Source: Bhargavaea cecembensis DSE10 (GTDB lineage: Bacteria; Bacillota; Bacilli; Bacillales_A; Planococcaceae). From it: a stretch of 64,000 bases of DNA. This document shows positions 37,530 to 48,120 of the stretch, one piece after another. The stretch's first letter is position 1. Every line of letters begins with the position of its first letter. The position numbers were made by a program, and so were the translations under genes. The DNA is taken from positions 1 through 64,000 of the forward strand of contig NZ_AOFT01000010.1 in NCBI RefSeq assembly GCF_000348905.1, given 5' to 3'. A model generated the notes under the pieces. The model had not been told where the DNA came from. It saw only the letters and a program-made list of their open reading frames with translations, and did no database searches.

Positions 37530-39323
37530 ATGAAGAGAACCAACTATTGCGGTGAAGTCACCGAGGCACAGGTCGGACAGAAAGTCGTTCTGAAAGGATG
37601 GGTGCAGCGGCGCCGTGACCTTGGCGGCCTGATTTTCGTGGACTTGCGTGACCGCACGGGGATTGTCCAGGTCGTATTCAACCCGGACTTTTCCGGAGAG
37701 GCCATGCAGACGGGCGACCGCCTGCGAAACGAATTCGTCATCGAGGTACGGGGTACGGTGATCGGGCGCCAGGAAAATCAGGTGAACCCGAATCTCAAAA
37801 CCGGCAAGATCGAGGTGCAGGCGGAAGAGATCGATATCATCAACGAAGCGAAGAACCCGCCGTTCGTCATTGAAGATGCAAACAACGTGGGTGAGGAAAT
37901 CCGCCTTAAATACCGCTATCTTGACCTGCGCCGGCCGGAAATGTACCGGACGTTCAAGATGCGCTCGGACATCATGAAGACGGTTCGGAACTTCCTGGAC
38001 GACAACGGCTTCATGGAAGTCGAGACACCGTACCTGACAAAGTCGACTCCGGAAGGCGCCCGGGACTACCTTGTTCCGAGCCGTGTGCATGACGGGGAAT
38101 TCTATGCGCTTCCGCAGTCTCCGCAGCTTTTCAAGCAGCTGCTCATGGTATCCGGTTTCGACAAGTATTACCAGATTGTCCGATGCTTCCGTGACGAGGA
38201 CCTTCGGGCGGACCGTCAGCCGGAATTCACCCAGATCGACATGGAGATGAGCTTTGTCGAGATGGAAGACGTCATCGGCCTGAACGAAGCGCTGATCCAA
38301 AAAGTCATGAAGGACGTCAAGGGCGTGAAAGTGTCTGCGCCGTTCCAGCGCATGACCTATGACGAAGCGATGGCCCGGTACGGTTCCGACAAGCCGGATG
38401 TCCGGTTCGGACTAGAACTGCAGGATGTCTCAGAAGTGGTCGCAGACTCCGCGTTCAAGGTGTTCGCAGGAGCGGTTTCCTCCGGAGGTCAGGTCAAGGC
38501 GATCAACGTCAAGGGCGCCGCGGGCGATTATTCCCGAAAGGACATCGACGCGCTCGGTGAGTTTGCGGGCCGGTACGGTGCCAAGGGTCTGGCCTGGATG
38601 AAGGTCGAGGAGGACGGCCTGAAGGGCCCGATCTCCAAATTCTTTGAAGGCGACGCGGCGGAACAGCTGAAGTCCGCACTGGAAGCGGAAGCCGGAGACC
38701 TCTTGCTCTTCGTCGCCGACAAAAAGCAGGTCGTTGCAGACGCTCTCGGTGCACTCCGCCTCAAGCTCGGCAAGGACCGCGGACTGATCGACGAGTCCCG
38801 CTATGCCTTTTTGTGGGTGACCGACTGGCCGCTGTTCGAATACGACGAAGAAGATGGCCGCTACTATGCCGCACACCACCCGTTCACGATGCCGGTCCGC
38901 GAAGACATCGAAAAGCTCGGCACGGATCCGCAGAAAGTCCGGGCGATGGCCTATGACATGGTATTGAACGGCTTTGAACTTGGCGGAGGTTCTCTCCGGA
39001 TCTATGAGCGCGATATCCAGGAAAAAATGTTCAAGGCGCTCGGATTCTCCGAGGAAGAAGCAAAGGCCCAATTCGGATTCCTGCTCGATGCCTTCGACTA
39101 CGGCACGCCTCCGCACGGCGGGATCGCCTTCGGGCTCGACCGTCTCGCCATGCTCCTTTCGGGCGCAACCAGCCTGCGCGACGTCATCGCATTCCCGAAA
39201 ACGGCAAGCGCGAGCGACCTCATGGTGGAAGCGCCGTCCGGCGTATCCGACGCGCAACTACAGGAACTGGGTATAAAGCTCCGGAAGGAAAATAAGGCGG
39301 AAGCCACAAACGTTCAGCATTGA
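37530..39323 (+). CDS. aspS: aspartyl-tRNA synthetase (bacterial type)
   Basis: 597 residues. N-terminal OB anticodon domain ([22 protein letters not shown]), class II motif 2 [16 protein letters not shown], the bacterial GAD insertion (about 290-420), and motif 3 [15 protein letters not shown] 37530 is set by GGAGGAAGGA 9 bp upstream; the in-frame GTG at 37509 lies before that site. Whether it also charges tRNA-Asn cannot be told from motifs here. Confidence 0.96.
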   Translation: MKRTNYCGEVTEAQVGQKVVLKGWVQRRRDLGGLIFVDLRDRTGIVQVVFNPDFSGEAMQTGDRLRNEFVIEVRGTVIGRQENQVNPNLKTGKIEVQAEEIDIINEAKNPPFVIEDANNVGEEIRLKYRYLDLRRPEMYRTFKMRSDIMKTVRNFLDDNGFMEVETPYLTKSTPEGARDYLVPSRVHDGEFYALPQSPQLFKQLLMVSGFDKYYQIVRCFRDEDLRADRQPEFTQIDMEMSFVEMEDVIGLNEALIQKVMKDVKGVKVSAPFQRMTYDEAMARYGSDKPDVRFGLELQDVSEVVADSAFKVFAGAVSSGGQVKAINVKGAAGDYSRKDIDALGEFAGRYGAKGLAWMKVEEDGLKGPISKFFEGDAAEQLKSALEAEAGDLLLFVADKKQVVADALGALRLKLGKDRGLIDESRYAFLWVTDWPLFEYDEEDGRYYAAHHPFTMPVREDIEKLGTDPQKVRAMAYDMVLNGFELGGGSLRIYERDIQEKMFKALGFSEEEAKAQFGFLLDAFDYGTPPHGGIAFGLDRLAMLLSGATSLRDVIAFPKTASASDLMVEAPSGVSDAQLQELGIKLRKENKAEATNVQH

Positions 39324-39345
39324 TTCCAAGATTCGGATATGTTAC

Positions 39346-39351
39346 TATAAT
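39346..39351 (+). promoter_or_regulatory. -10 element of the 6S RNA promoter
   Basis: TATAAT at 39346-39351, seven bases before the predicted 6S RNA 5' end. The -35 is unclear: TTGATT at 39320-39325 gives 20-bp spacing and overlaps the aspS stop. Confidence 0.6.
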
Positions 39352-39358
39352 TCCAATA

Positions 39359-39541
39359 CAGATCCTGATGTGTTCGTTATTTGTCTATCAGTTTTGACCG
39401 AACATTCAAATCGTAAGGGAGTCCGAATACCGGCATTGCTGGCATGCCCTCTAGCGGGGAAGTCAAACGTGCCGGTGAGGACACCCACCTGCCTGGTGCG
39501 GGTTCAAAACGATTACCCAAAGACGGCACGATCGGGATCTG
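39359..39541 (+). ncRNA. bsrA: 6S RNA (BsrA/6S-1 type)
   Basis: The 290-bp gap between aspS and tcdA is where B. subtilis encodes 6S-1 RNA. The 5' segment CAGATCCTGATGTGTT resembles the known 6S-1 start and pairs with the 3' segment ATCGGGATCTG to close a long irregular rod of about 183 nt. A -10 precedes it and a terminator follows at 39559. 6S RNA mimics an open promoter and sequesters the sigma-A holoenzyme in stationary phase. Confidence 0.85.
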
Positions 39542-39558
39542 TCCCATTCTGACTGACC

Positions 39559-39589
39559 GCCTCCCGCCTGAGCGGGAGGCTTTTATTTT
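39559..39589 (+). terminator. Rho-independent terminator after 6S RNA
   Basis: Perfect stem GCCTCCCGC with GCGGGAGGC, loop CTGA, then TTTTATTTT. Confidence 0.9.
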
Positions 39590-39613
39590 CGATTGTGAAA
39601 GGAAGGAACCCCC

Positions 39614-40378
39614 ATGCTTCACCAGTTTTCCAGAAATGAACTTTCCATAGGAAAAGAGGGGCTTGACCGATACCGGCAGACAACCGTCGCGGTGCTTGGC
39701 GTCGGCGGGGTCGGCTCATTCGCGGCGGAAGCCTGCGCCCGGACAGGAATCGGCCGGATCATTCTGATCGACAAGGACGAAGTCGACATCACGAATGTCA
39801 ACCGCCAGCTTGTCGCTTACTTGTCGACGATCGGGAAGAAAAAAGCCGATATCATGAAAGAGCGGATTGCGGACATCAATCCCGACTGCGAAGTGATCAC
39901 ACTCAATATGTTCTACACGGAAGAAACCGCGGACCAGCTGTTCGATCTGAACCCGGACTACGTGATCGATGCATCCGACACGATCGCCTACAAGATCCAT
40001 CTGATCAAAGAGTGCGTGAAGCGCGGCGTGAAAGTCATCTCCTGCATGGGGGTCGCCCGCAAAACCGACCCGACTCGGCTGAAGATCACGGACATCTCGA
40101 AAACCCACACCGACCCTCTCGCCAAAGTGATCCGGACGACGCTCCGCAAGGACGGCATCCGGAAAGGCGTCCCGGTCGTATTCTCCGATGAAAGTCCGAT
40201 CATCTCCAAGGAAGAAGTAAACGAAGTGGTGGGGAAGCCGGATGCAAAGATCCGCAAGGCCAAAATGCCTCCTGCATCAAACGCATTCGTCCCGTCGACC
40301 GCCGGATTGTTCTGCGCTTCCTGGGTGCTGAATGACATCGTGAAAGACATCGGGATCAAGCGCGTAAAAGGCGAATAA
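39614..40378 (+). CDS. tcdA: tRNA threonylcarbamoyladenosine dehydratase TcdA
   Basis: 254 residues, E1-like fold. ATP-binding GVGGVGSFAAEACARTG (about 30-46), DKDEVDITNVNRQ, and VISCMG as the region near the catalytic Cys. It converts t6A37 to cyclic ct6A on ANN-decoding tRNAs. Known as YrvM in B. subtilis, with the same neighbours. AAAGGAAGG ribosome site. Confidence 0.95.
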   Translation: MLHQFSRNELSIGKEGLDRYRQTTVAVLGVGGVGSFAAEACARTGIGRIILIDKDEVDITNVNRQLVAYLSTIGKKKADIMKERIADINPDCEVITLNMFYTEETADQLFDLNPDYVIDASDTIAYKIHLIKECVKRGVKVISCMGVARKTDPTRLKITDISKTHTDPLAKVIRTTLRKDGIRKGVPVVFSDESPIISKEEVNEVVGKPDAKIRKAKMPPASNAFVPSTAGLFCASWVLNDIVKDIGIKRVKGE

Positions 40379-40381
40379 ATA

Positions 40382-40412
40382 AAATCCGTTCCCCATGGGG
40401 AGCGGATTTTTT
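40382..40412 (+). terminator. Rho-independent terminator after tcdA
   Basis: AAATCCGTTCCCC pairs with GGGGAGCGGATTT (one wobble), 2-4 nt loop, T-run at 40407-40412. Confidence 0.85.
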
Positions 40413-40460
40413 CTCTGTCTCCCTTGAGGAGTCAGATAATTTTATGTTAACCGGATTGGG

Positions 40461-40640
40461 AAGTTGAAACATGAAGTCCGGAGTTGCAGCATGGACTGTG
40501 AAGTTGAAATAAGGCAGGGCAAGTTGAAATATGGACTGGGAATTTGAAATAAGGAGTCGCAAGTTGAAATAAGGATTGCAAAGTTGAAATAAGGAATGAA
40601 AAGTTGCAGTATGGAGCCCGAAGTTGAAACAAGGAACGGC
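40461..40640 (+). repeat. 20-bp-period degenerate array 4 (9 units)
   Basis: Nine consecutive units of exactly 20 bp, each beginning AAGTTGAAAT or a close variant, then AAGG or ATGG, then five or six variable bases. The core TTGAAATAAGG differs from array 1's TTGGAGTAAGG at two positions. It occupies the convergent 318-bp gap between the tcdA and rarA terminators. Confidence 0.95.
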
Positions 40641-40666
40641 GATGCCGACTCCGTCTGCCCCCAATC

Positions 40667-40695
40667 AAAAGAAGCCGTCCCGGGCGGACGGCTTC
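40667..40695 (-). terminator. terminator after rarA
   Basis: GAAGCCGTCC pairs with GGACGGCTTC (10 bp, 5-nt loop). On the minus strand it is followed by four T (plus 40667-40670). It ends one base before the rarA stop codon. Confidence 0.8.
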
Positions 40696-40696
40696 T

Positions 40697-41983
40697 TCAT
40701 GGTTTTTTCATAAACTGCTTCAGCTTTTTATAGATGCCGGCCATCTTTTTCTCCTTGCCGGCGATGACGGGTTCATAGAACCGTTCATCAGCCACCTTGT
40801 CGGGAAGGTATTGCTGGCTGGTCCAGCCGCCGAACTCTCCGAGCGGGGTGTCGTGGGGGTACTTGTATCCGGTATGGCCGAGAGCTGCGGCACCGGCGTA
40901 GTGGGCATCTTTGAGATGCTGGGGGATGTCCCCGGTGTCTCCGGCATGGATCAGGGCTGCCGCTGCGTCAAATGCGCGGTACGCTGAGTTGGATTTTTCG
41001 GAGAGGCACATCTCGATGACCGCCACGCTGAGCGGAATCCGTGCCTCCGGCATGCCGAGCCGTTCCGCCGACTGTGTCGCGGCCAGCACATGTGCGCCGA
41101 CATCCGGATTGGCAAGGCCGATATCTTCATAGGCCATGACGAGGAGCCGCCGGCAAACGGCCGTCAGGTCACCCGACTCCAAGAGATGCGCCAGGTAGAA
41201 GACGGCGGCATCCGCATCACTTCCGCGCACGGATTTTTGGAGGGCGGACAGGAGATTATAGAAGTGGGAGCCGTTCTTGTCCCCGAACACGCCGGAGCGC
41301 CCGATCAGGCTCTTGATCACCGCATCTTCCACGGTCGTCGTGCCGTCTTCCTCGTCGGATGCCAGCACGGCCGACTCAAGAAGCGTCAGGGCCTTCCGGG
41401 CATCGCCGCCCGCGCCTTCCGCAAGACGGCTGATCTGTTCATCGGTTATTTGGATAGCCATCCGTCCGAGTCCACGGTCTTCGTCCGAGAGCGCCCTCCG
41501 GATCAGTTCATCGATGTCCCCGGCTTCCAGACCCTTCAGCTGGAGGATTTCTCCGCACCTCGATCGGATTGCTGGATTCACGTCATGGAACGGATTTTCG
41601 GTCGTGGCACCGATCAGCACGATTGATCCGTTCTCCACATGGGGGAGAAGGGCGTCCTGCTGGAGCTTGTTGAATCGGTGGATCTCATCCAGGAAGAGGA
41701 TCACCTTGCCGGTGACACGGGCTTCGTCGACGACCCGCTCCACATCTTTTTTGCCGGACACTGTGGCGTTCAGCGCGATGAACGGCAGGCCGCTTGTGCC
41801 CGCTATCGCATGCGCGAGCGATGTCTTGCCGACACCGGGACGGCCGTACAGAAGCATGGACGGCACATGCCCGTTTTTGATCATCCGGTACAGTGCGGTC
41901 CCCTCACCGATGATGTGCTTCTGGCCGGCAATCTCATCTATATTTCTTGGCCTCATCCGGTAGGCGAGCGGTTCGTTCTGCAT
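40697..41983 (-). CDS. rarA: replication-associated recombination AAA+ ATPase RarA (MgsA)
   Basis: 428 residues. Walker A YGRPGVGKTSLA, Walker B LFLDEIHRFNK, sensor IGATTENPFH, and the C-terminal tetramerisation domain (VRGSDADAAVFYLAHLLESGDL, YEDIGLANP). It acts at stalled replication forks and interacts with SSB. ATG 41983 has GAAAGGG about 8 bp upstream; an ATG at 42004 is the alternative. Divergent from cymR. Confidence 0.95.
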   Translation of the reverse strand: MQNEPLAYRMRPRNIDEIAGQKHIIGEGTALYRMIKNGHVPSMLLYGRPGVGKTSLAHAIAGTSGLPFIALNATVSGKKDVERVVDEARVTGKVILFLDEIHRFNKLQQDALLPHVENGSIVLIGATTENPFHDVNPAIRSRCGEILQLKGLEAGDIDELIRRALSDEDRGLGRMAIQITDEQISRLAEGAGGDARKALTLLESAVLASDEEDGTTTVEDAVIKSLIGRSGVFGDKNGSHFYNLLSALQKSVRGSDADAAVFYLAHLLESGDLTAVCRRLLVMAYEDIGLANPDVGAHVLAATQSAERLGMPEARIPLSVAVIEMCLSEKSNSAYRAFDAAAALIHAGDTGDIPQHLKDAHYAGAAALGHTGYKYPHDTPLGEFGGWTSQQYLPDKVADERFYEPVIAGKEKKMAGIYKKLKQFMKKP

Positions 41984-42064
41984 GAAATCAGCCCTTTCAG
42001 TCATCCATCCTTCCATTATACATGTCCTCCCGGGACTCTTCATGCGCGGGGCCGGGAATTGTTG

Positions 42065-42073
42065 TGCTATAAT
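42065..42073 (+). promoter_or_regulatory. extended -10 promoter of cymR-iscS-mnmA
   Basis: TGCTATAAT with TATAAT at 42068-42073, 35 bp before cymR. No recognisable -35. Confidence 0.6.
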
Positions 42074-42107
42074 GGCGGATAGAAATCCGCAGGGTAGAGG
42101 TGTACCG

Positions 42108-42527
42108 ATGAAAATATCGACCAGAGGCCGTTACGGGCTGGCAATCATGATCGAGCTCGGCCGGCAATACGGGAGCGGGCCTGTTCCGCTCCGGAAAATC
42201 GCAGAAATCAATAACCTGTCCGAGGCATATCTCGAACAGCTTGTACCGCCGCTCCGCAACTCGGGGCTTGTCAAAAGTGTACGGGGCGCGCACGGCGGAT
42301 ATAAATTGGCCAAGCCGCCGCACCAGATCTCGGCAGGCGATGTGATCCGTGTCCTGGAAGGGCCGATCCAGCCGGTCGAGGGAATCGAAGATGAACCACA
42401 GCCCCAGCGCCAGCTGTGGGGACGCATCCGCGACGCGGTGAAGGACGTGCTGGACACTGTCACGATCGAAGACCTGATCAATATGAAATCTGACAGCGAA
42501 GACGAAGGCTACATGTTCTATATTTAA
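42108..42527 (+). CDS. cymR: Rrf2-family cysteine metabolism repressor CymR
   Basis: 139 residues, as in B. subtilis (138). Winged helix with GRYGLAIMIELGRQYG, IAEINNLSEAYLEQLVPPLRNSGLV and RGAHGGYKLAKPP. There are no cysteines at the cluster positions, so it is not an Fe-S IscR-like sensor. CymR works with CysK to repress sulfur uptake and cysteine genes. ATG 42108 follows AGAGGTG. It leads the sulfur/thiolation genes iscS and mnmA. Confidence 0.92.
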   Translation: MKISTRGRYGLAIMIELGRQYGSGPVPLRKIAEINNLSEAYLEQLVPPLRNSGLVKSVRGAHGGYKLAKPPHQISAGDVIRVLEGPIQPVEGIEDEPQPQRQLWGRIRDAVKDVLDTVTIEDLINMKSDSEDEGYMFYI

Positions 42528-42540
42528 TGGCCTGACGTCA

Positions 42541-42576
42541 GCCGCCGGCGCGGAAAAAGACCGATAAGCCGGCGGC
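42541..42576 (+). other. strong hairpin between cymR and iscS
   Basis: Perfect 9-bp stem GCCGCCGGC (42541-42549) with GCCGGCGGC (42568-42576) and an A-rich 18-nt loop. No T-run, so not an ordinary terminator. It may lower downstream expression or be an RNase processing point. Confidence 0.6.
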
Positions 42577-42599
42577 GCTGCTGGGAAAGGGTTTTGAAG

Positions 42600-43745
42600 A
42601 TGAACGGAATCTATCTGGACCATGCGGCCACGACCCCGGTCCATCCCGAAGTGGCGCGGATATACGCGGAACTTCTCACAAGCACATACGGAAATGCTTC
42701 GAGCATCCATGGCACGGGACGAGCCGCGAGGAAGCTGCTTGACGACAGCCGGGCAACCATTGCCGGCCGGATCGGTGCCCGTCCGGAAGAGATCATCTTC
42801 ACGGGCGGCGGCACGGAAAGCGACAACTTCGCCATTTTCGGCACCGCCGAAGCAAGATCGGATGAAGGGCGGCATATCATCACGACGGAAATCGAGCATC
42901 ATGCGGTACTCAACGCGTGCAAACGTCTTGAAAAGCGTGGTTATGAGGTAACCTGGCTGCCGGTCGATCAGGAAGGCCGTGTGTCTCCTGAGGATGTCAG
43001 GAATGCCCTCCGTGACGATACGATCCTTGTGACGATCATGGCGGCAAACAATGAAGTCGGCACAATTCAGCCGATCGGCGAAATCGGAGAAATCCTGAAA
43101 GAGCACCGGGCCGCCTTCCACACCGATGCCGTCCAGGCATTCGGAGAGATTCCGATCGATGTCGGGGAACTCGGAGTGGACCTGCTCAGTGCATCTGCGC
43201 ATAAAATCAACGGGCCGAAGGGGATCGGTTTCCTTTACCAGAAAAACGGCACGAAGCTCATACCGCCGACTTCCGGCGGGGAACAGGAACGGAAACGCCG
43301 TGCCGGTACGGAAAACGTGCCGGGCATCGCGGCATTTGCAAAGGCGGCGGAAATCGCCCATGAGACGCTCCCGGAACGCCGGGAACGGCATGGGGCATTC
43401 AAGCACATCATGACCGGTGCTCTTGAGGAGTCCGGCATCGCCCATCGTGTAAATGCCGGAGGGGCAGAAACGCTTCCGCATATCCTGAACCTCAGCTTCC
43501 CGGGAACGGATATTGAATCGCTGCTCGTGAACCTGGATCTGGCTGGCATTCATGTATCGAGCGGCTCCGCCTGCACGGCGGGGTCGATCGATCCGTCACA
43601 TGTGCTCGTTGCAATGTATGGAGACGGGGCGGAAGAGCTGCGCAATTCCGTCCGCTTCAGCTTCGGATACGGACTATCGGAAGAAGACATCCGGACTGCC
43701 GCGGAAAAGACGGCAGCCGTGGTCCGGAGACTCGCAGGACAATAG
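42600..43745 (+). CDS. iscS: cysteine desulfurase (YrvO/IscS class)
   Basis: 381 residues, PLP-dependent. YLDHAATTP start, GTESDNFAI, PLP lysine in SASAHKINGPKG, catalytic Cys in SSGSACTAGSIDPSHVL. It supplies persulfide sulfur. The adjacent mnmA makes tRNA 2-thiouridine the likely acceptor pathway, as shown for B. subtilis YrvO-MnmA. ATG 42600 (GGGAAAGGG upstream) is preferred over TTG 42594. Confidence 0.95.
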   Translation: MNGIYLDHAATTPVHPEVARIYAELLTSTYGNASSIHGTGRAARKLLDDSRATIAGRIGARPEEIIFTGGGTESDNFAIFGTAEARSDEGRHIITTEIEHHAVLNACKRLEKRGYEVTWLPVDQEGRVSPEDVRNALRDDTILVTIMAANNEVGTIQPIGEIGEILKEHRAAFHTDAVQAFGEIPIDVGELGVDLLSASAHKINGPKGIGFLYQKNGTKLIPPTSGGEQERKRRAGTENVPGIAAFAKAAEIAHETLPERRERHGAFKHIMTGALEESGIAHRVNAGGAETLPHILNLSFPGTDIESLLVNLDLAGIHVSSGSACTAGSIDPSHVLVAMYGDGAEELRNSVRFSFGYGLSEEDIRTAAEKTAAVVRRLAGQ

Positions 43746-43753
43746 AAAGGTGA

Positions 43754-44881
<1,128 letters not shown>

Positions 44882-44893
44882 GGAGTGATGGAA

Positions 44894-45562
44894 ATGGATC
44901 ATAATACCGAAGGGATCAAAGCGATCCGCAATGAAGACTATGAAGAGGCCGTAAAAGCATTCACGGAAGCGATCGATGCCAATCCGGACGATCCGATCGG
45001 CTATATCAATTTCGGGAACCTGCTCGCATCGATCGGACGGGAGGAAGAAGTACTGAAAGCGGAGAAATTCTTCCAGAAGGCGCTGGCCCTTGACCCCAGT
45101 TCCATGACGGCGGTCTACGGGCTTGCCGGCCTCTACTATAATCTTGAGCGATATGAGGAAGCGGCGAAACTTTACGAAAAGGCGATCCGCGGCGGCATCG
45201 AAGGTGCGGATGCCCCTTACATGCTTGCAAAGTCGCTCGAGCGAACCGGCAAGCTGAAGCTGGCGCTGCCGTATATGCAGCGCGCGAGGGAACTGGCTCC
45301 GGATGATCTCCAGATCCGGCTGTCCTACGGCATTCTCCTCGCGTCGATGGAAATGTTCGGCGAGGCGATGGAGGAGCTCATGTTTGTCACGGAACACGAC
45401 CCGGACAATGCGGACGCCCATTACAATCTTGGTGTGCTGTACGCGGTCTCCACGCAGCAGCGCGGGCATGCGCTCAGCCATCTCGAGAAGGCCTTCACGA
45501 TCAGCCCGGACCATATCCAGGCCCGTGAGGTCTATAACATGATCAGCCAGTCGGAAGAGTAA
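44894..45562 (+). CDS. yrrB: TPR-repeat protein (YrrB-like)
   Basis: 222 residues made of about six tetratricopeptide repeats, for example NEDYEEAVKAFTEAIDANPD and ERYEEAAKLYEKAIRGG. B. subtilis YrrB is a TPR protein at the same place, between mnmA and recD2; partner unknown. ATG 44894 is chosen for spacing from GAGGAG (44880-44885). GTG 44885 and ATG 44888 are too close to it. Confidence 0.85.
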   Translation: MDHNTEGIKAIRNEDYEEAVKAFTEAIDANPDDPIGYINFGNLLASIGREEEVLKAEKFFQKALALDPSSMTAVYGLAGLYYNLERYEEAAKLYEKAIRGGIEGADAPYMLAKSLERTGKLKLALPYMQRARELAPDDLQIRLSYGILLASMEMFGEAMEELMFVTEHDPDNADAHYNLGVLYAVSTQQRGHALSHLEKAFTISPDHIQAREVYNMISQSEE

Positions 45563-45580
45563 GGAAAAGGAGGAAGCGGG

Positions 45581-48088
45581 ATGGCCGGGCAGATGGACCT
45601 ATTTAAAGAAGACGAACAATATCTAACCGGCCGGCCGGTAGCGACGGTCTTCCATAATCCGCAGAACCTCTTTTCGATTCTCCGCGTTAAAGTCACGGCG
45701 ACCGACTCCGGCTATGACGGCAAGGAGATTGTCGTGGCAGGCTATTTCCCTCCCCTTGAAGGGGAGGATACATATAAGTTCCGGGGAAGCCTCGTGGAGC
45801 ACCCGAAATACGGGACCCAGTTCAAGGCATCCGTGTTCACGAAAGACCTGCCCGACACCGAGACGGGACTGGTCCATTATCTGTCTTCCGACCTGTTTCC
45901 GGGAATCGGACAAAAAACCGCCCAGTCAATTGTCCGGGAGCTTGGAAAAGATACAATCAGCCTGATCCTGAACGATCCGTCCGCCCTTGACAGGGTGCCG
46001 AGGCTGTCGGATGAGCGAAAAGAGACGATTGTGTCCGTCCTGCAGGAGAACATGGGCCTGGAACGGATCATGATTGCGCTGAATGAATGGGGATTCGGCC
46101 CGCAGCTGGCGATGCGAATCTACCAGACTTACCGTGAGGAGACCGTCAGTGTGCTGCAGACGAATCCGTACCGTCTGATCGGGGAAATCGAGGGAGTCGG
46201 CTTTCAGCGTGCGGATGAGCTCGGTGCCCGGCTCGGCATAACAGGTGACCACAAGGACCGTGTGAAAGCGGCAGTGCTTCATCTCCTGAACATGGCGGCA
46301 CTTTCGGAAGGCCATGTATTCATGGAAGCGGAAGCGCTCCTGCCGGAAGCCAAGCGGATGCTTGAAGCGAGCCAGCCCCACAAGATCAGTTTCGAAGCGA
46401 TCACCCAGGCGATCATCGAGCTGGGTGAGGAAAGCAAGATCGTCGTCGAACAGAAACGCTGCTATCTGCCGTCTCTTTACTTTTCCGAGATCGGCATCGC
46501 CTCGAAGGTGGTGTCGCTGCTTGAGGACGTGTCGCACAAGGATGCGTTTCCCCAGTCGGAAATCCGGAAGGCGCTCGGGGGAATCGAGGAGCGCCTCGGG
46601 GTCACGTATGCCAAAACCCAGGTGGAAGCGATCGAGCTTGCACTCCATTCGTCGTTCATGATCCTGACGGGGGGGCCGGGGACGGGAAAGACGACCGTCA
46701 TCCGGGGGCTTGTCGAACTGTACGCCGAACTCCACGGGCTGTCGCTCGATCCGAAGGATTATGTGAAAAAGGAAGAAGCGTTCCCGATCGTGCTCGCCGC
46801 ACCGACCGGACGCGCGGCCAAGCGGATGAGCGAGTCGACCGAACTGCCGGCGATGACGATCCACCGGCTTCTCGGCTTTACGGGAATGGAGCGGGAAGAG
46901 GAAACGGAGCGGGAGCTGGACGGAAGGCTCTTCATCATTGATGAAGTGTCGATGGTCGACACCTGGCTTGCGCATCAGCTGATGAAGGCGATTCCGGACG
47001 GAGCCCAGGTTATTTTCGTCGGTGACCAGGACCAGCTTCCTCCCGTCGGGCCCGGCCAGGTGCTGAAGGACCTGCTTGCCTCAAAACAGGTGCCCGCGGT
47101 CGAGCTCACGGATATCTACCGCCAGAGCAGCGGTTCGTCGATCATCGAGCTCGCCCACAGGGTGAAGAAAGGCCAGGTCACCGATGATCTCGGCAAAAAG
47201 ACATCCGACCGGTCCTTTATCAAGGCCGGCACGCCGCAGATTCCTGAAGCGGTCGAGAAAGTCCTGAAAAGTGCCATCTCGAAAGGACAGTCGATCCATG
47301 ACGTCCAGGTGCTGGCTCCGATGTACAAGGGACCTGCCGGCATCGATAACCTCAACAAGCTGATCCAGGAGATCGTCAATCCCGCTAAGGAAGGCCGGAA
47401 GGAAACCGTGTTCGGCGACATCACCTACAGGATCGGCGACAAAGTGCTCCAGCTCGTCAATCAGCCGGAAAGCAATGTGTTCAATGGTGACATCGGCGAA
47501 GTGGTTGCGATCATGAAGCCGAACGAGACCGTCGACAAGAAGGAAATGATCGTCGTCTCGTTTGACGGCCTTGAAGTGACCTATGAACGGAAAGATCTCA
47601 GCCAGCTGACGCTGGCCTACTGCATCTCGATCCACAAATCGCAGGGCAGTGAGTTCGGGACGGTCATTATGCCGGTCGTCCGCACATACCGCCGGATGCT
47701 GCGCAGAAACCTTCTGTACACCGGACTGACTCGCGCGAAAAACTTTTTGATCCTGATCGGCGAGCCGGATGTGTTCAGGGAAGGCATCGCCCGGGGCGAC
47801 GACCTTAACAGGAGGACGACGCTCATGGAGCGTGTGACGGGCGGTGAAGCGCCTTCCGCCGAAATGGCAGTACATCCGGCGGAGAAGAAACCGGACGGCA
47901 CCGTAGCGGATGATGAAACCGGCACCGCATCAGAAGCCCCTGACGATGACAGCAATTTGGAGCCGGAGCGGCCACCTTCTGCAGAGCCCTCCGCTCCGCC
48001 ATCCCTCAGCCTGTCCAACCACCATGCCATCGACCCGATGGTCGGCATGGACGGGGTAACGCCGTATGACTTTATGGATGGGCGTTGA
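45581..48088 (+). CDS. recD2: ATP-dependent helicase RecD2 (YrrC)
   Basis: 835 residues, superfamily 1B 5'-3' helicase. The N-terminal domain has helix-hairpin-helix motifs (LFPGIGQKTAQSIV). Walker A TGGPGTGKTT, Walker B IIDEVSMVD, motif III GDQDQLPPVGPGQ and motif V/VI SIHKSQGSEFGTV and GLTRAKNFL complete the motor. A disordered acidic and Pro-rich tail (about 750-835) is longer than usual. Roles in mismatch repair and fork maintenance are known in B. subtilis. AAAAGGAGGAAG site. The alaS promoter overlaps its stop. Confidence 0.95.
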   Translation: MAGQMDLFKEDEQYLTGRPVATVFHNPQNLFSILRVKVTATDSGYDGKEIVVAGYFPPLEGEDTYKFRGSLVEHPKYGTQFKASVFTKDLPDTETGLVHYLSSDLFPGIGQKTAQSIVRELGKDTISLILNDPSALDRVPRLSDERKETIVSVLQENMGLERIMIALNEWGFGPQLAMRIYQTYREETVSVLQTNPYRLIGEIEGVGFQRADELGARLGITGDHKDRVKAAVLHLLNMAALSEGHVFMEAEALLPEAKRMLEASQPHKISFEAITQAIIELGEESKIVVEQKRCYLPSLYFSEIGIASKVVSLLEDVSHKDAFPQSEIRKALGGIEERLGVTYAKTQVEAIELALHSSFMILTGGPGTGKTTVIRGLVELYAELHGLSLDPKDYVKKEEAFPIVLAAPTGRAAKRMSESTELPAMTIHRLLGFTGMEREEETERELDGRLFIIDEVSMVDTWLAHQLMKAIPDGAQVIFVGDQDQLPPVGPGQVLKDLLASKQVPAVELTDIYRQSSGSSIIELAHRVKKGQVTDDLGKKTSDRSFIKAGTPQIPEAVEKVLKSAISKGQSIHDVQVLAPMYKGPAGIDNLNKLIQEIVNPAKEGRKETVFGDITYRIGDKVLQLVNQPESNVFNGDIGEVVAIMKPNETVDKKEMIVVSFDGLEVTYERKDLSQLTLAYCISIHKSQGSEFGTVIMPVVRTYRRMLRRNLLYTGLTRAKNFLILIGEPDVFREGIARGDDLNRRTTLMERVTGGEAPSAEMAVHPAEKKPDGTVADDETGTASEAPDDDSNLEPERPPSAEPSAPPSLSLSNHHAIDPMVGMDGVTPYDFMDGR

Positions 48089-48114
48089 CAAGATCAGCCC
48101 CCTTTCACTATAAT
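48085..48114 (+). promoter_or_regulatory. sigma-A promoter of alaS
   Basis: Perfect TTGACA (48085-48090, overlapping the recD2 stop) and perfect TATAAT (48109-48114) with 18-bp spacing, leading directly into the T-box leader. Confidence 0.85.
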
Positions 48115-48120
48115 GCGGGA

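Noticed and set aside
36237-38300. 687-codon minus-strand ORF opposite hisS-aspS
   Set aside because: Antisense shadow of two clear synthetase genes in GC-rich DNA; composition is His/Arg-rich without any motif.
40356-40664. Minus-strand ORF across array 4 with a Phe-Asn-Phe-type repeat
   Set aside because: Repeat-driven translation; the spacing of 20 bp is not a codon multiple, no ribosome site, and it covers the tcdA terminator.
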